A stretch of DNA of 64,000 nt from Pseudoselenomonas ruminantium (GTDB lineage: Bacteria; Bacillota; Negativicutes; Selenomonadales; Selenomonadaceae), in assembly GCF_900113715.1 (NCBI RefSeq), contig NZ_FOQK01000001.1, positions 31,829-95,828 of the forward strand, given 5' to 3'. Positions 7,918-15,936 of the stretch are shown one piece after another. The notes beneath the pieces are model-generated. The model was not told where the DNA came from. It ran no database searches and saw only the letters and a program-made list of their open reading frames with translations. Each line of letters begins with the position of its first letter. Position 1 is the first letter of the stretch. The translations under genes and the position numbers were made by a program.

Positions 7918-9021
7918 ATGGCGGAGACCTCTGTGAATTACAAGTGTCCGAATTGCAGTGCACCATTGGTCTTCCAGCCTGGCAAGGACAAGGTAAGCTG
8001 TGAATACTGCGGCAATGAATTTGCTGTGTCGGCCATCGAGGAGCTGTTCCAGAAGGAACAGGAACGTGCCGCCAGGGCGGCTGAGGCGCAGGAAGCCAAA
8101 TGGGCGACGGAGCAGGCGGGAGGCCAGTGGGCAGAGGAAGAGGCTGCGGTCCTGCGCGTCTGTACTTGTCCTTCCTGTGGTGCCGAGCTTGTCTGCGATG
8201 GCAATACGATGGCGACTGAGTGCGTGTATTGTGGCAATCCGACCATGATACCGCGGAACTTTGATGGTATGCTCAAACCGGACTATGTCATTCCGTTCAA
8301 GAAGACAAAAGAGGAGGCAATGGCAGCTCTTAGGGAATTCTACAAAGGCAAGCTGCTGCTGCCGGCTGAGTTTAAGACCCAGAACCGCATTGAGGCAATA
8401 CAGCCGATGTATGTACCATTTTGGCTGTTTGATTCAGCTGTGAAGGCGCATGCCGGATTCCAGGCGACGCGGGTACGTGTCTATGAGACTTCGGATGAGC
8501 GCGTTACAGAGACTTCGTATTACGACTGCGAGCGCAGCGGGACGATGGCTTTCGCCCGGATTCCCGTCGATGGCAGCGAGAAGATGGATGACAGCTACAT
8601 GGAGAGCATCGAACCCTTTGATTATACGGAGATGGTACCGTTCAGCTCCGCGTTCCTGACGGGGTTCCTCGCGGATAAGTACGATGTGGATGCCCAGGCG
8701 TCTGGCCCGCGGGCGGATAAGCGGGTGGAACACAGTGCTGTCGGGGTGCTCGAAGAAAGTGTCACAGGCTATGATACCGTAGCGTGCCAATCCTCAGCTG
8801 TCATCAAGGAGGGGGGCGAGGTGGCTTATGCCATGGCACCTGTCTGGATCTTGACGACACGTTATAAGGGCACGCCGTATACGTTCATGATGAATGGACA
8901 GACTGGCAAGGTCGTTGGCAGCCTGCCCAGTGACAAGCGCAAGGAAGTCCTGTATCCGGCGGCGGTCTTTTTGCTGGTGCTGCCGATGCTTTACTATCTG
9001 GCGAAATGGATTTTTGCGTGA
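7918..9021 (+). CDS. Double zinc-ribbon protein with C-terminal membrane anchor (YdjG-like)
   Basis: The 367-residue protein has one zinc ribbon at Cys10/13/28/31 and a second at Cys84/87/102/105, joined by a charged, probably helical segment. A long soluble beta-rich region (about 120-340) and one membrane segment at about 345-363, near the C-terminus, follow. No catalytic motif was recognised. It corresponds in architecture and position to YdjG of the Bacillus pspA-ydjGHI operon. GGAGGG supports ATG 7918. The gene lies between the SPFH gene and the TPM gene, so the three are very likely translated from one mRNA and work at the membrane together. Confidence 0.78.
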   Translation: MAETSVNYKCPNCSAPLVFQPGKDKVSCEYCGNEFAVSAIEELFQKEQERAARAAEAQEAKWATEQAGGQWAEEEAAVLRVCTCPSCGAELVCDGNTMATECVYCGNPTMIPRNFDGMLKPDYVIPFKKTKEEAMAALREFYKGKLLLPAEFKTQNRIEAIQPMYVPFWLFDSAVKAHAGFQATRVRVYETSDERVTETSYYDCERSGTMAFARIPVDGSEKMDDSYMESIEPFDYTEMVPFSSAFLTGFLADKYDVDAQASGPRADKRVEHSAVGVLEESVTGYDTVACQSSAVIKEGGEVAYAMAPVWILTTRYKGTPYTFMMNGQTGKVVGSLPSDKRKEVLYPAAVFLLVLPMLYYLAKWIFA

Positions 9022-9033
9022 GGAGGAGAAGCG

Positions 9034-9834
9034 ATGAGGAAAAAAATCTTTATGATGCTGTCGGTTCTCGTCCTGACGGTCCTGCTGCCGGCGACGGTTT
9101 TGGCAGCAGCCAGCAACCTGACCGTGCCGCAGCATGCGGGAAGCCCGGTGTCCAGCGTGGTAGACCAGGCGAAGCTGCTCAGTGACAAGCAGCGGCAACA
9201 GCTCAGTGCGCAGATCGAACAGGTGGAGCGCAACCACGGCGTCAGGATTGCGGTGGTGACGCTGCAATCCCTGCAGGGGAAGGAGCCAGGACAGGCAGCT
9301 GATGCCATCCTTGACCGTGATTATGCGGATGGTGCGCATGGCAGCATGGTCTTGTTGCTGGCGATGGATACAAGGGACTGGTATGTGTCGACGGATAACT
9401 CGATGCGCAAGCGTATCACCGATGATGGTGGCTTTGCCTATCTTTCTGATGCGTTCCTGCCGTCTCTCAAGGACGGCGATTATGCTGGGGCTTTCCGCCA
9501 GTATGTGGCGACAGCCGATGCTATGCTGGATTATTATGAAGAACAGGGCGAGCCATACGATCCAGCAAGTGAATTCAGTTTATTAGCGTTTATCGTGGCC
9601 GTTGTTTTGGCGGGACTCGCGGCCATTGGTGTCTGGCAAATTCTGCTCTGCCAGCTTAATAACGTGACGCGCGCTGTCGCCGCAGATTCGTATCTGCAGC
9701 GCGATAGTGTGGCGCTTACTGAACAGAGCGACACGTATCTTTATACCGATGTTACGCGTACGCCGAAAGCTAAAAGCAGCAGCGGCAGCAGCAGTTCAGG
9801 TGGAAGCCACGGTGGTGGTGGCGGCAAGTTCTGA
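9034..9834 (+). CDS. TPM-domain membrane protein (YdjH-like)
   Basis: The 266-residue product has a signal peptide (1-29, ending VLAAA) and a TPM domain at about 38-165. The domain contains VVDQAKLLS and an acidic ILDRDYADG segment. A membrane helix follows at about 180-205, and the tail is Ser/Gly-rich, ending GGSHGGGGGKF, as in many TPM proteins. TPM domains (formerly TPM phosphatase) face the extracytoplasmic side; their biochemical role is unsettled. It corresponds to YdjH in the Bacillus operon. The start is ATG 9034 with GAGGAG ten bases upstream. The unit ends in a strong two-way terminator. Confidence 0.82.
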   Translation: MRKKIFMMLSVLVLTVLLPATVLAAASNLTVPQHAGSPVSSVVDQAKLLSDKQRQQLSAQIEQVERNHGVRIAVVTLQSLQGKEPGQAADAILDRDYADGAHGSMVLLLAMDTRDWYVSTDNSMRKRITDDGGFAYLSDAFLPSLKDGDYAGAFRQYVATADAMLDYYEEQGEPYDPASEFSLLAFIVAVVLAGLAAIGVWQILLCQLNNVTRAVAADSYLQRDSVALTEQSDTYLYTDVTRTPKAKSSSGSSSSGGSHGGGGGKF

Positions 9835-9837
9835 GAC

Positions 9838-9875
9838 ATAGAAAAAGCCCTCCCGCAGGGGAGGACTTTTTCTAT
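9838..9875. terminator. Bidirectional terminator between the TPM gene and trxA
   Basis: A long near-perfect hairpin with a GCAG loop is flanked by A-tract and T-tract, so it can end transcription from both converging genes. Confidence 0.9.
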
Positions 9876-9879
9876 GGAA

Positions 9880-10188
9880 TCACTGGATGAGTGTTTCGAT
9901 ATTTTCCTTAGGGATAAGGCCGACCGATTCGTTGACTTTCTGGCCGTCCTTGAAGACTACGAGGGTAGGGATGCTCATGACGCCGAATTGTGCGGCGAGC
10001 TCCTGCTGCTCATCGACGTTGATCTTGCCGACTTTCACTTCACTGTGCGCAGCGGCGACTTCATCGATGAGTGGGGAGAGCATGCGGCAGGGGCCGCACC
10101 ATGGTGCCCAGAAATCGATGAGTACTGTGCCTTTGGCATCGAGGACTTCGGCTTGGAAATTTTCATTGGTGATGGTGATTGCTTCCAT
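9880..10188 (-). CDS. trxA: Thioredoxin
   Basis: The 102-residue thioredoxin has the active-site sequence DFWAPWCGPCRML (redox WCGPC) and the cis-Pro loop MSIPTLVVFKDG, with normal length for the family. It reduces protein disulfides in the cytoplasm. The open frame extends further upstream, but ATG 10188-10186 is directly preceded by AGGAGGTATC and matches the family start MEAITITNENF. It is a single-gene unit, convergent with the SPFH/TPM operon and divergent from uppP. Confidence 0.96.
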   Translation of the reverse strand: MEAITITNENFQAEVLDAKGTVLIDFWAPWCGPCRMLSPLIDEVAAAHSEVKVGKINVDEQQELAAQFGVMSIPTLVVFKDGQKVNESVGLIPKENIETLIQ

Positions 10189-10242
10189 GAGATACCTCCT
10201 AGGTAAGTGACAGGATTTTGTATGGTTCGTTTCGTTACCTGC

Positions 10243-10251
10243 ATTATAGCA
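10243..10251 (-). promoter_or_regulatory. Extended -10 promoter element of trxA
   Basis: On the minus strand TGCTATAAT reads from 10251 to 10243, 55 bases before the trxA start. No good -35 was seen. Confidence 0.5.
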
Positions 10252-10353
10252 GTGGAGGAAAATTGTTTTCAGTGACCGGCTCACACAGAGGCTGTGCAGA
10301 CAATAAAAATATGCTGATTTTTTGCTGATACGCATGCATAAGGACGGCGGCTG

Positions 10354-10362
10354 TGCTATAAT
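10354..10362 (+). promoter_or_regulatory. Extended -10 promoter element of uppP
   Basis: TGCTATAAT lies 48 bases before the uppP start. The hexamer 17 bases upstream is a poor -35, so the extended -10 is the main signal. Confidence 0.5.
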
Positions 10363-10410
10363 GGGATTTGTTTTTGAATCTGAACACGGATTTTAGGAGG
10401 AAGTAGTACA

Positions 10411-11259
10411 GTGGATCTAAGTATCATAGAATTATTGAAAACAATCATCCTAGGTATTGTCGAGGGCTTGACCGAGTGGCTGCCCGTATCGAGCACAGGC
10501 CATATGATTCTCGTGGACGAGTTCATCAAGCTGGATGTCAGCAAGGCATTCATGGATATGTTCCTCGTGGTTATCCAGCTCGGTGCTATCCTGGCGGTCG
10601 TGGTGCTGAATTTTGAGAAGCTCAATCCCTGGTCGTCGTGGAAGTCGCGCCAGGAGAAGCGCGAGACGATGCAGCTCTGGGCCAAGGTCATCGTAGCATG
10701 CCTGCCGGCAGCTGTCATTGGCCTGGCGTTCAACAAATACATGGAAGAGCATTTCATGACGGCACCGGTCGTTGCAGCAACGCTTATTTTCTATGGTATC
10801 ATGTTCATCCTGGTCGAGAATTATAACAAGCGCCGCCGTCCGCGCGTCAATGAGCTTCGCCGTCTCGACTACAAGACGGCGCTCATCATCGGCATGTTCC
10901 AGGTATTGTCGCTGGTCCCGGGAACGAGCCGTTCGGGAGCGACGATCCTTGGTGGTATCCTGTTCGGCACGAGCCGCTATGTAGCTGCTGAGTTCACGTT
11001 CTTCCTGGCTATCCCGGTCATGTTCGGCGCGAGCCTGCTCAAGATGGTCAAGTTCGGCTTCCATTATACAGGGGCGGAGATCGTCATCCTGCTGGTCGGC
11101 ATGGTGACGGCTTTCATCGTTTCCATCCTGTCCATCAAGTTCTTGCTCAGCTACATCAAGACGAATGACTTCAAGGCCTTCGGCTGGTACCGTATCGTTC
11201 TCGGTATCATCGTCATCGCTTATCTGCTCTTGGTTGGCGATCCGACGGCTGACAACTGA
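10411..11259 (+). CDS. uppP: Undecaprenyl-diphosphatase
   Basis: UppP (BacA) removes a phosphate from undecaprenyl diphosphate so the lipid carrier can be reused for peptidoglycan and LPS synthesis. The 282-residue protein is strongly hydrophobic. It has both family motifs: [14 protein letters not shown] near the N-terminus and PGTSRSGAT at about 170-178. The start is GTG 10411 after GGAGGAAG. It is a monocistronic unit with its own extended -10 promoter and a terminator at 11269. Confidence 0.96.
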   Translation: MDLSIIELLKTIILGIVEGLTEWLPVSSTGHMILVDEFIKLDVSKAFMDMFLVVIQLGAILAVVVLNFEKLNPWSSWKSRQEKRETMQLWAKVIVACLPAAVIGLAFNKYMEEHFMTAPVVAATLIFYGIMFILVENYNKRRRPRVNELRRLDYKTALIIGMFQVLSLVPGTSRSGATILGGILFGTSRYVAAEFTFFLAIPVMFGASLLKMVKFGFHYTGAEIVILLVGMVTAFIVSILSIKFLLSYIKTNDFKAFGWYRIVLGIIVIAYLLLVGDPTADN

Positions 11260-11268
11260 TGCATACAG

Positions 11269-11297
11269 CAGCTTTCCTTTGGGAGGGCTGTTTTTTT
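11269..11297 (+). terminator. Terminator after uppP
   Basis: A 9-bp stem with two G-T pairs (11269-11277 with 11282-11290) is followed by seven T. Confidence 0.75.
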
Positions 11298-11303
11298 ATG
11301 GCT

Positions 11304-11331
11304 TGCCGTTGCTGGATAACTTTACTATAAT
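11304..11331 (+). promoter_or_regulatory. Promoter of pth
   Basis: TTGCCG (11304-11309), a 16-base spacer and TATAAT (11326-11331) lie 34 bases before the pth start. Confidence 0.6.
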
Positions 11332-11365
11332 GGGAGTTACAGTTTTGATGGGAGTGAAAACCAGA

Positions 11366-11992
11366 ATGAAGATAATTGCAGGCCTGGGAAATCCGGGCAG
11401 TGAATATGCCAAGACGAAGCATAATGTCGGTTTTATGCTTGTCGATGCACTGGCCGAAAAGCTGGGGGTGACGGAGTGGAAGGATAGATTCGACGCGAAG
11501 ATCGGCGAGGCCCGGATCGGTACCGAGAAAATCCTGCTGGTGAAGCCGCAGACTTATATGAATGAGAGCGGACAGGCTATTGGCCCGTTGATGAATTTCT
11601 ACAAGTCAGCGCTGGAAGACCTCATCGTCGTCCATGACGATATGGACATCCCCGCTGGCATGATCCGCATCCGCAAGAAGGGCAGCGCAGGCGGCCATAA
11701 CGGCATCAAGTCGATTCTCGCGCATGTGGGGGATGAGCATTTTGCCCGCGTGCGCATCGGCATTGGTCGTCCGCTGCCAGGCTGGACGGTGGTCAATCAT
11801 GTACTGGCACCGTTTACGGCTGAGGACGAGCCGAAGATCCGTGAGGCCATCGCCTATCTGCTGCCCGCGGTGGAATGCATCGTGCGCGATGATGTCGATA
11901 TGGCGATGAACCAGTATAACCCGAAGAAGCAGAAGAAAAAGAAGGCGGCACCAGCCGGCGGGGAACAGGAAGGAGAGGCAGTCAATGCATGA
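11366..11992 (+). CDS. pth: Peptidyl-tRNA hydrolase
   Basis: Pth releases peptides from peptidyl-tRNA that has dropped off ribosomes. The 208-residue protein starts MKIIAGLGNPGSEYAKTKHN, which includes the catalytic His, and contains KPQTYMNESGQA, VHDDMD and GSAGGHNGIKSI. The C-terminal tail is Lys-rich (QKKKKKAAPAGG). Upstream in-frame codons precede or overlap the predicted promoter, and GGGAGTG at 11350 points to ATG 11366. The last 8 bases overlap the start of the radical SAM gene, so the two are translationally linked. Confidence 0.96.
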   Translation: MKIIAGLGNPGSEYAKTKHNVGFMLVDALAEKLGVTEWKDRFDAKIGEARIGTEKILLVKPQTYMNESGQAIGPLMNFYKSALEDLIVVHDDMDIPAGMIRIRKKGSAGGHNGIKSILAHVGDEHFARVRIGIGRPLPGWTVVNHVLAPFTAEDEPKIREAIAYLLPAVECIVRDDVDMAMNQYNPKKQKKKKAAPAGGEQEGEAVNA

Positions 11993-13226
11993 GAGGATTA
12001 CGGCAGTCTATGCCGATGAAGAGGGAAATATCCTCGATGCGCCAGGCATGCAGGGCATGGGGCGCACGGGGCGTGAGAATATCCTGCTGAAGCCTGAGGA
12101 TCTGATTCCGCTGCCGGAGAGTGCAGATCTCATGCTGCTGCCGGATCGCCTGGCTGTGGGCTGCACGGCAGATGGCGAGGTCATGCCGATAAGCGGCCTG
12201 GCCGTTGCGGCCATCCTGCCTGCCGGCTATACGCGCCTTTACATGCCCGCCTATGAGCGGGCCGAAGAGGCTGAGCGCCTGCCGCTCTATGGCTATACGG
12301 CCGTGGTGGTCTACAAGGATGAGCTCTATTGTGCGGCGGTCTATACCGATGAGAACGACAAGTGGGATCCGGTCCACTACAATACGAAGGAACTCAAGAA
12401 TCTCGTCAAGCGCACGAAAAAAGATCTGCCGGGCAACCGCATCGTCGAGCAGGTCGGCGGCTGCTCCCTCAACTGGCATTGCTGCACGGCACAGAATCTC
12501 TTCTATCGCCGCTGGGAGTGCGGCATCCCGACCTCACCAGTCTGCAATGCCAACTGCTTTGGCTGTATTTCGCTGCAGCCGGCAGAGTGCTGTCCTTCGC
12601 CGCAGGAGCGCATCAAGTTCCGGCCGACGCCTGAGGAGATCGCCGAGGTGGGCATCTACCATCTGAGCGTGGCTCCCGATGGCATCATCAGTTTTGGCCA
12701 GGGGTGCGAGGGCGAACCGTCGTTGGCGGCTGACAATATCGCAGCCGGCATCAAGCTGATCCGTGCCAAGACGAGCAAGGGGCAGATCAACATGAACTCG
12801 AATGTCGGCTGGACTGAGGGCGTAAAGAAGATCGTCGATGCCGGGCTCGATTCGTTGCGCGTCTCGATCATCAGTGCGCGTGAGGAAGGTTATGATGCTT
12901 ATTACCGGGCCAGCTATCATCTGGAGAACGTCAAGGACTCCATCCGCTATGCCCTGGAAAAAGGTGTCTATGTATCCTTGAATCTCTTGTACTTCCCGGG
13001 CTTCAATGACCGTGAGGAAGAGCTTGCCGCTTGGCAGGAATTCTTCCGGGAGCTACCTGTGCAGATGATCCAGGTGCGCAATCTCAATATCGATCCCGAT
13101 GCGTTCCTCGATATCATGCCGGAGCCGCAGGGCAAGGCCGTGGGCACGCGCAGATTCATCGAGACGCTGCATGCGGAGTTCCCGCAGCTGGTCATCGGCA
13201 GTTTCAGCCACTATGTGGAGGATTGA
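11985..13226 (+). CDS. Radical SAM protein of unknown function, Cys-rich
   Basis: The 413-residue protein has a soluble N-terminal region (about 1-150) without recognised motifs. A Cys-rich stretch and a radical SAM core follow. The canonical CX3CX2C is Cys187/191/194 (VCNANCFGC). Unusually, six more Cys surround it (160, 166, 167, 179, 202, 203), possibly for a second metal or disulfide site. Downstream are core elements such as FGQGCEGEPSL and INMNSNVGWTEG. I cannot name the substrate. It overlaps pth by 8 bases and is followed by nagA after 4 bases, so it is co-expressed with translation and amino-sugar genes. The start is the ATG inside the pth end. Confidence 0.8.
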   Translation: MHERITAVYADEEGNILDAPGMQGMGRTGRENILLKPEDLIPLPESADLMLLPDRLAVGCTADGEVMPISGLAVAAILPAGYTRLYMPAYERAEEAERLPLYGYTAVVVYKDELYCAAVYTDENDKWDPVHYNTKELKNLVKRTKKDLPGNRIVEQVGGCSLNWHCCTAQNLFYRRWECGIPTSPVCNANCFGCISLQPAECCPSPQERIKFRPTPEEIAEVGIYHLSVAPDGIISFGQGCEGEPSLAADNIAAGIKLIRAKTSKGQINMNSNVGWTEGVKKIVDAGLDSLRVSIISAREEGYDAYYRASYHLENVKDSIRYALEKGVYVSLNLLYFPGFNDREEELAAWQEFFRELPVQMIQVRNLNIDPDAFLDIMPEPQGKAVGTRRFIETLHAEFPQLVIGSFSHYVED

Positions 13227-13230
13227 CGCT

Positions 13231-14385
13231 ATGATTGCAATCATCAATGGCCGGTTCATCCTGCCCGATGCCAAGGGGGACTTTGCCATCGTGACGGACA
13301 AGGCGATCCTTTGCGAGGGGGAGCGCATCGCAGACATCGTTGATGCGCAGGAAGCGGCAGCTCTGCCCGCAGAAAGCATTATCGATGCTGGGGGCGGCTA
13401 TGTAGCGCCGGGCTTCCTCAATGTCCATGTGCATGGCTGCGATGGGATGGATACGATGGACGACGATGCGCAGGCCTTGCCGCGCATGGCAAGATTGCAG
13501 GCCAAGACCGGTGTCACGGGCTTCCTGCCGACGACGATGACCTGTGCCTGGACGGAAGTGGAAACGGCGTTTGCCCATATCCGCCAATGCATGCAGAAGC
13601 AGCCAGAGGGAGCGCGCGTGCTTGGTGCGCATATGGAGGGCCCCTTCATCAGTCCGGCCAAGAAAGGGGCGCAGGCCGAAGAGAATATCCGCCAGGCGGA
13701 TTTCTCGCTGGTCGAGCCGTGGCAGGATGTTGTGCGCATCATTACACTGGCACCTGAGGAGCTGCCGGATCCTGCTTTTGTTGCATCCTGTGAGCAGGCA
13801 GGCATCACAGTCTCTATCGGCCACACGGCGGCTGACTATGATACTGTGATGGATGCCATCGAAAACCATGGCGTCCACCATATCACGCACCTCTACAATG
13901 CGATGACGCCGTTTCATCATCGCAACCCCGGTGTGGTCGGTGCGGCACTGGATTCGGCGGCCAACTGTGAAATCATCGCCGACAATGTCCATGCGCATCC
14001 AGCCGCCCAGCGGCTGCTGTACCGGGCCAAGGGCGGCAGGCATATCATCCTGATCACCGATTCGCTGCGGGCCTGCGGCATTGGCGACGGGCCATCAGAG
14101 CTTGGCGGGCAGGCGGTATTTGTCAAAGGTGAGCTGGCGACGCTGGCCGATGGGACAATCGCGGGCAGTGTGGCGACGATGAACCGGTGCGTGGCCCACT
14201 TCTGGGAGAATACAGGAGCGCCGCTGCCGCTGGTCATCGAAATGGTGACGAAGACCCCCGCACAGGAATTGGGCCTTTATGAGGAGCTCGGCTCGCTGGC
14301 GGTTGGCAAGCGGGCCGACATCGTGATTTTTGATGATGCGGTCGGTATCCAGCGGACAATCATTGGCGGCAAGTCGTTGGACTGA
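13231..14385 (+). CDS. nagA: N-acetylglucosamine-6-phosphate deacetylase
   Basis: NagA converts GlcNAc-6-P to GlcN-6-P, feeding amino sugars from wall turnover into metabolism. The 384-residue amidohydrolase has the metal-site sequence HVHGCDGMDTMDD and the motifs HMEGPF, SIGHTAADYD, ITHLYNAMTPFHHR and LITDSL (catalytic Asp). The ATG at 13231 follows GAGGATTG and immediately precedes the conserved start; the longer open frame lies inside the previous gene. No nagB or PTS gene is next to it. It is the last gene of the pth unit. Confidence 0.94.
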   Translation: MIAIINGRFILPDAKGDFAIVTDKAILCEGERIADIVDAQEAAALPAESIIDAGGGYVAPGFLNVHVHGCDGMDTMDDDAQALPRMARLQAKTGVTGFLPTTMTCAWTEVETAFAHIRQCMQKQPEGARVLGAHMEGPFISPAKKGAQAEENIRQADFSLVEPWQDVVRIITLAPEELPDPAFVASCEQAGITVSIGHTAADYDTVMDAIENHGVHHITHLYNAMTPFHHRNPGVVGAALDSAANCEIIADNVHAHPAAQRLLYRAKGGRHIILITDSLRACGIGDGPSELGGQAVFVKGELATLADGTIAGSVATMNRCVAHFWENTGAPLPLVIEMVTKTPAQELGLYEELGSLAVGKRADIVIFDDAVGIQRTIIGGKSLD

Positions 14386-14412
14386 ATCTGACGGCCGTCA
14401 CATAAGAGATAC

Positions 14413-14445
14413 AGAACTGTTGAGCAATCGGCAGTTCTTTTTTTA
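14413..14445 (+). terminator. Terminator after nagA
   Basis: A 7-bp perfect stem (14413-14419 with 14432-14438) is followed by eight T. Confidence 0.75.
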
Positions 14446-14473
14446 TGCAAAAAGTGCGCAATCTGACAAGTGA

Positions 14474-14487
14474 TTGATTTTTATCAC
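14474..14487 (+). promoter_or_regulatory. FNR-like operator upstream of the nap operon
   Basis: TTGAT-TTTT-ATCAC matches the FNR consensus TTGAT-N4-ATCAA at nine of ten positions. A TATAAT box at 14539-14544 places the site centre about 70 bases before the likely transcription start, a class I activator position. The -35 region is poor, as expected for an activated promoter. The CRP/FNR-type protein at 5815-6495 has the matching recognition residues, but the pairing is inference. Confidence 0.55.
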
Positions 14488-14610
14488 AAAATTTTCAGAC
14501 GCGTGACTGCGGCAACATCAGACAATGATAATAACCGCTATAATTATAGTAATAACTGCGGCCATTTGCGCTGCAACAAGAATGACAGGGGATTATGGGG
14601 AAGGATGACT

Positions 14611-15168
14611 ATGGAGAGACGCACGTTTATCAAAATGGCGGCAGGTGCGGGACTGCTCGGCTTGGTCTTTGGCGTCAGCAAGGGCAGAGCGTCGCCCAGG
14701 CTCAGGCCGCCGGGGGCGGAGGATGAGGAGATGTTCCTGGCCAAATGTGCCCGTTGCGGCAAATGCGCCGAGGTATGCCCGCTGGGCTGCATTCAGATCG
14801 CACACGCGGAGGATGGCATTTTGTCGCTGGGGACACCGTATATGACGCCGCTGGAACATCCCTGCGACCTTTGTATGAAATGCACTGAAGTCTGCAGTAC
14901 AGGTGCATTGAAGACAATTCCGAAGGAAGAGGTGCGCATGGGCATTGCGGTCATCGACAAGGATCTCTGCATTGCGCGCCGCGATGATGACTGCCAGACC
15001 TGCTATCGCACTTGCCCGCAATATGGCAAGGCAATCAAGCTCGAGAAGCTCAAGTACCCGGTCATCGATCCGGACTACTGCACCGGGTGCGGCATGTGTG
15101 AACATGTCTGTCTGGGCAATCCGAAGGCAGTCCATGTCAAGGTGCGGGAACAGGAGGCGAAGCTATGA
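14611..15168 (+). CDS. napG: NapG-type ferredoxin, four 4Fe-4S clusters, Tat-exported
   Basis: The 185-residue protein begins with a twin-arginine signal (MERRTFIKMAAGAG). Four Cys motifs follow: CARCGKCAEVC, CDLCMKCTEVC, CIARRDDDCQTCYRTC and CTGCGMCEHVC, the pattern of periplasmic NapG/MauM ferredoxins. With NapH it is thought to pass quinol electrons to the nitrate reductase. GGGGAAGG at 14597-14604 fits ATG 14611; the in-frame ATG at 14605 is too close, and the upstream open frame runs through the promoter. It overlaps napH by 4 bases and is the first gene of the nap operon. Confidence 0.88.
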   Translation: MERRTFIKMAAGAGLLGLVFGVSKGRASPRLRPPGAEDEEMFLAKCARCGKCAEVCPLGCIQIAHAEDGILSLGTPYMTPLEHPCDLCMKCTEVCSTGALKTIPKEEVRMGIAVIDKDLCIARRDDDCQTCYRTCPQYGKAIKLEKLKYPVIDPDYCTGCGMCEHVCLGNPKAVHVKVREQEAKL

Positions 15169-15935
15169 AGTATAAACGTAAGTACATTCGCCGCCTGATC
15201 CAGCTGGCAGCTATCGGCTGGCTGCTGCCGCCGGTATATTTCCTGGGGACGGTTTGGATAGGGACGTATATATCGGCCGATTTCCTTGGGGTCGGTTTGA
15301 CCGATCCGCTTTCGGTATTGGAGATCACCCTGGCGGGCAGGGCCTTTTGGCCGGCCCTGTGGCTGTCGGCATTGCCGCTGGTTGTGCTGGCGCTGCTCTT
15401 GGGGCGCGTATTCTGCAGCTATATCTGTCCGTTGAATTTCCTGCTGGAGCTTTTGCCGCGCAGGCAGGACAGGCAGCTGACGCTGAAGATACTGCCCATC
15501 GTTATCTTGATCCTGGTGCTGCTGCTGTCGCTGCTGTTGGCGGTTCCCGTCAATAACACGCTGTCGCCGGTCTTTGCGCTGATGCGTGTGTTGTTGTTCG
15601 GCTGGGGCCTTGAGCTGCTGCTGGTGGCAGTGGCAGCAGCCAGCGCATTGCGCTGGGGGCAGAAGATATGGTGCCGGGCTATCTGTCCGCTCGGTGCGGT
15701 GTATGGATTGCTGGGAATCAAGCGCCGCTTGTTCCTGCAGGTCGATGCAGCCAAATGCGTCCGCTGCGGCAGATGCCGGGCGGCATGTTCGATGGGGACA
15801 TACCCAGGGGGCAGCAGCTGGAAGGAAGCGTATATATGCACGAACTGTGGCGACTGCTTGGATGTCTGTGACAAGGATGCAATCAAGTTTATATGGAGTG
15901 GAAAGGGAAAAGACACTCTAGGGGAGGGAAAGTAA
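15165..15935 (+). CDS. napH: NapH-type membrane quinol dehydrogenase subunit
   Basis: The 256-residue integral membrane protein has four or five hydrophobic helices and two CxxxCP motifs at the membrane face (CSYICPLNF and CRAICPLGA), as in NapH/CcoG-like proteins. Two 4Fe-4S motifs lie near the C-terminus (CVRCGRCRAAC and CTNCGDCLDVC). Known NapH proteins oxidise menaquinol together with NapG. It starts at the ATGA overlap with napG and ends one base before the cytochrome gene. Confidence 0.88.
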   Translation: MKYKRKYIRRLIQLAAIGWLLPPVYFLGTVWIGTYISADFLGVGLTDPLSVLEITLAGRAFWPALWLSALPLVVLALLLGRVFCSYICPLNFLLELLPRRQDRQLTLKILPIVILILVLLLSLLLAVPVNNTLSPVFALMRVLLFGWGLELLLVAVAAASALRWGQKIWCRAICPLGAVYGLLGIKRRLFLQVDAAKCVRCGRCRAACSMGTYPGGSSWKEAYICTNCGDCLDVCDKDAIKFIWSGKGKDTLGEGK

Positions 15936-15936
15936 G

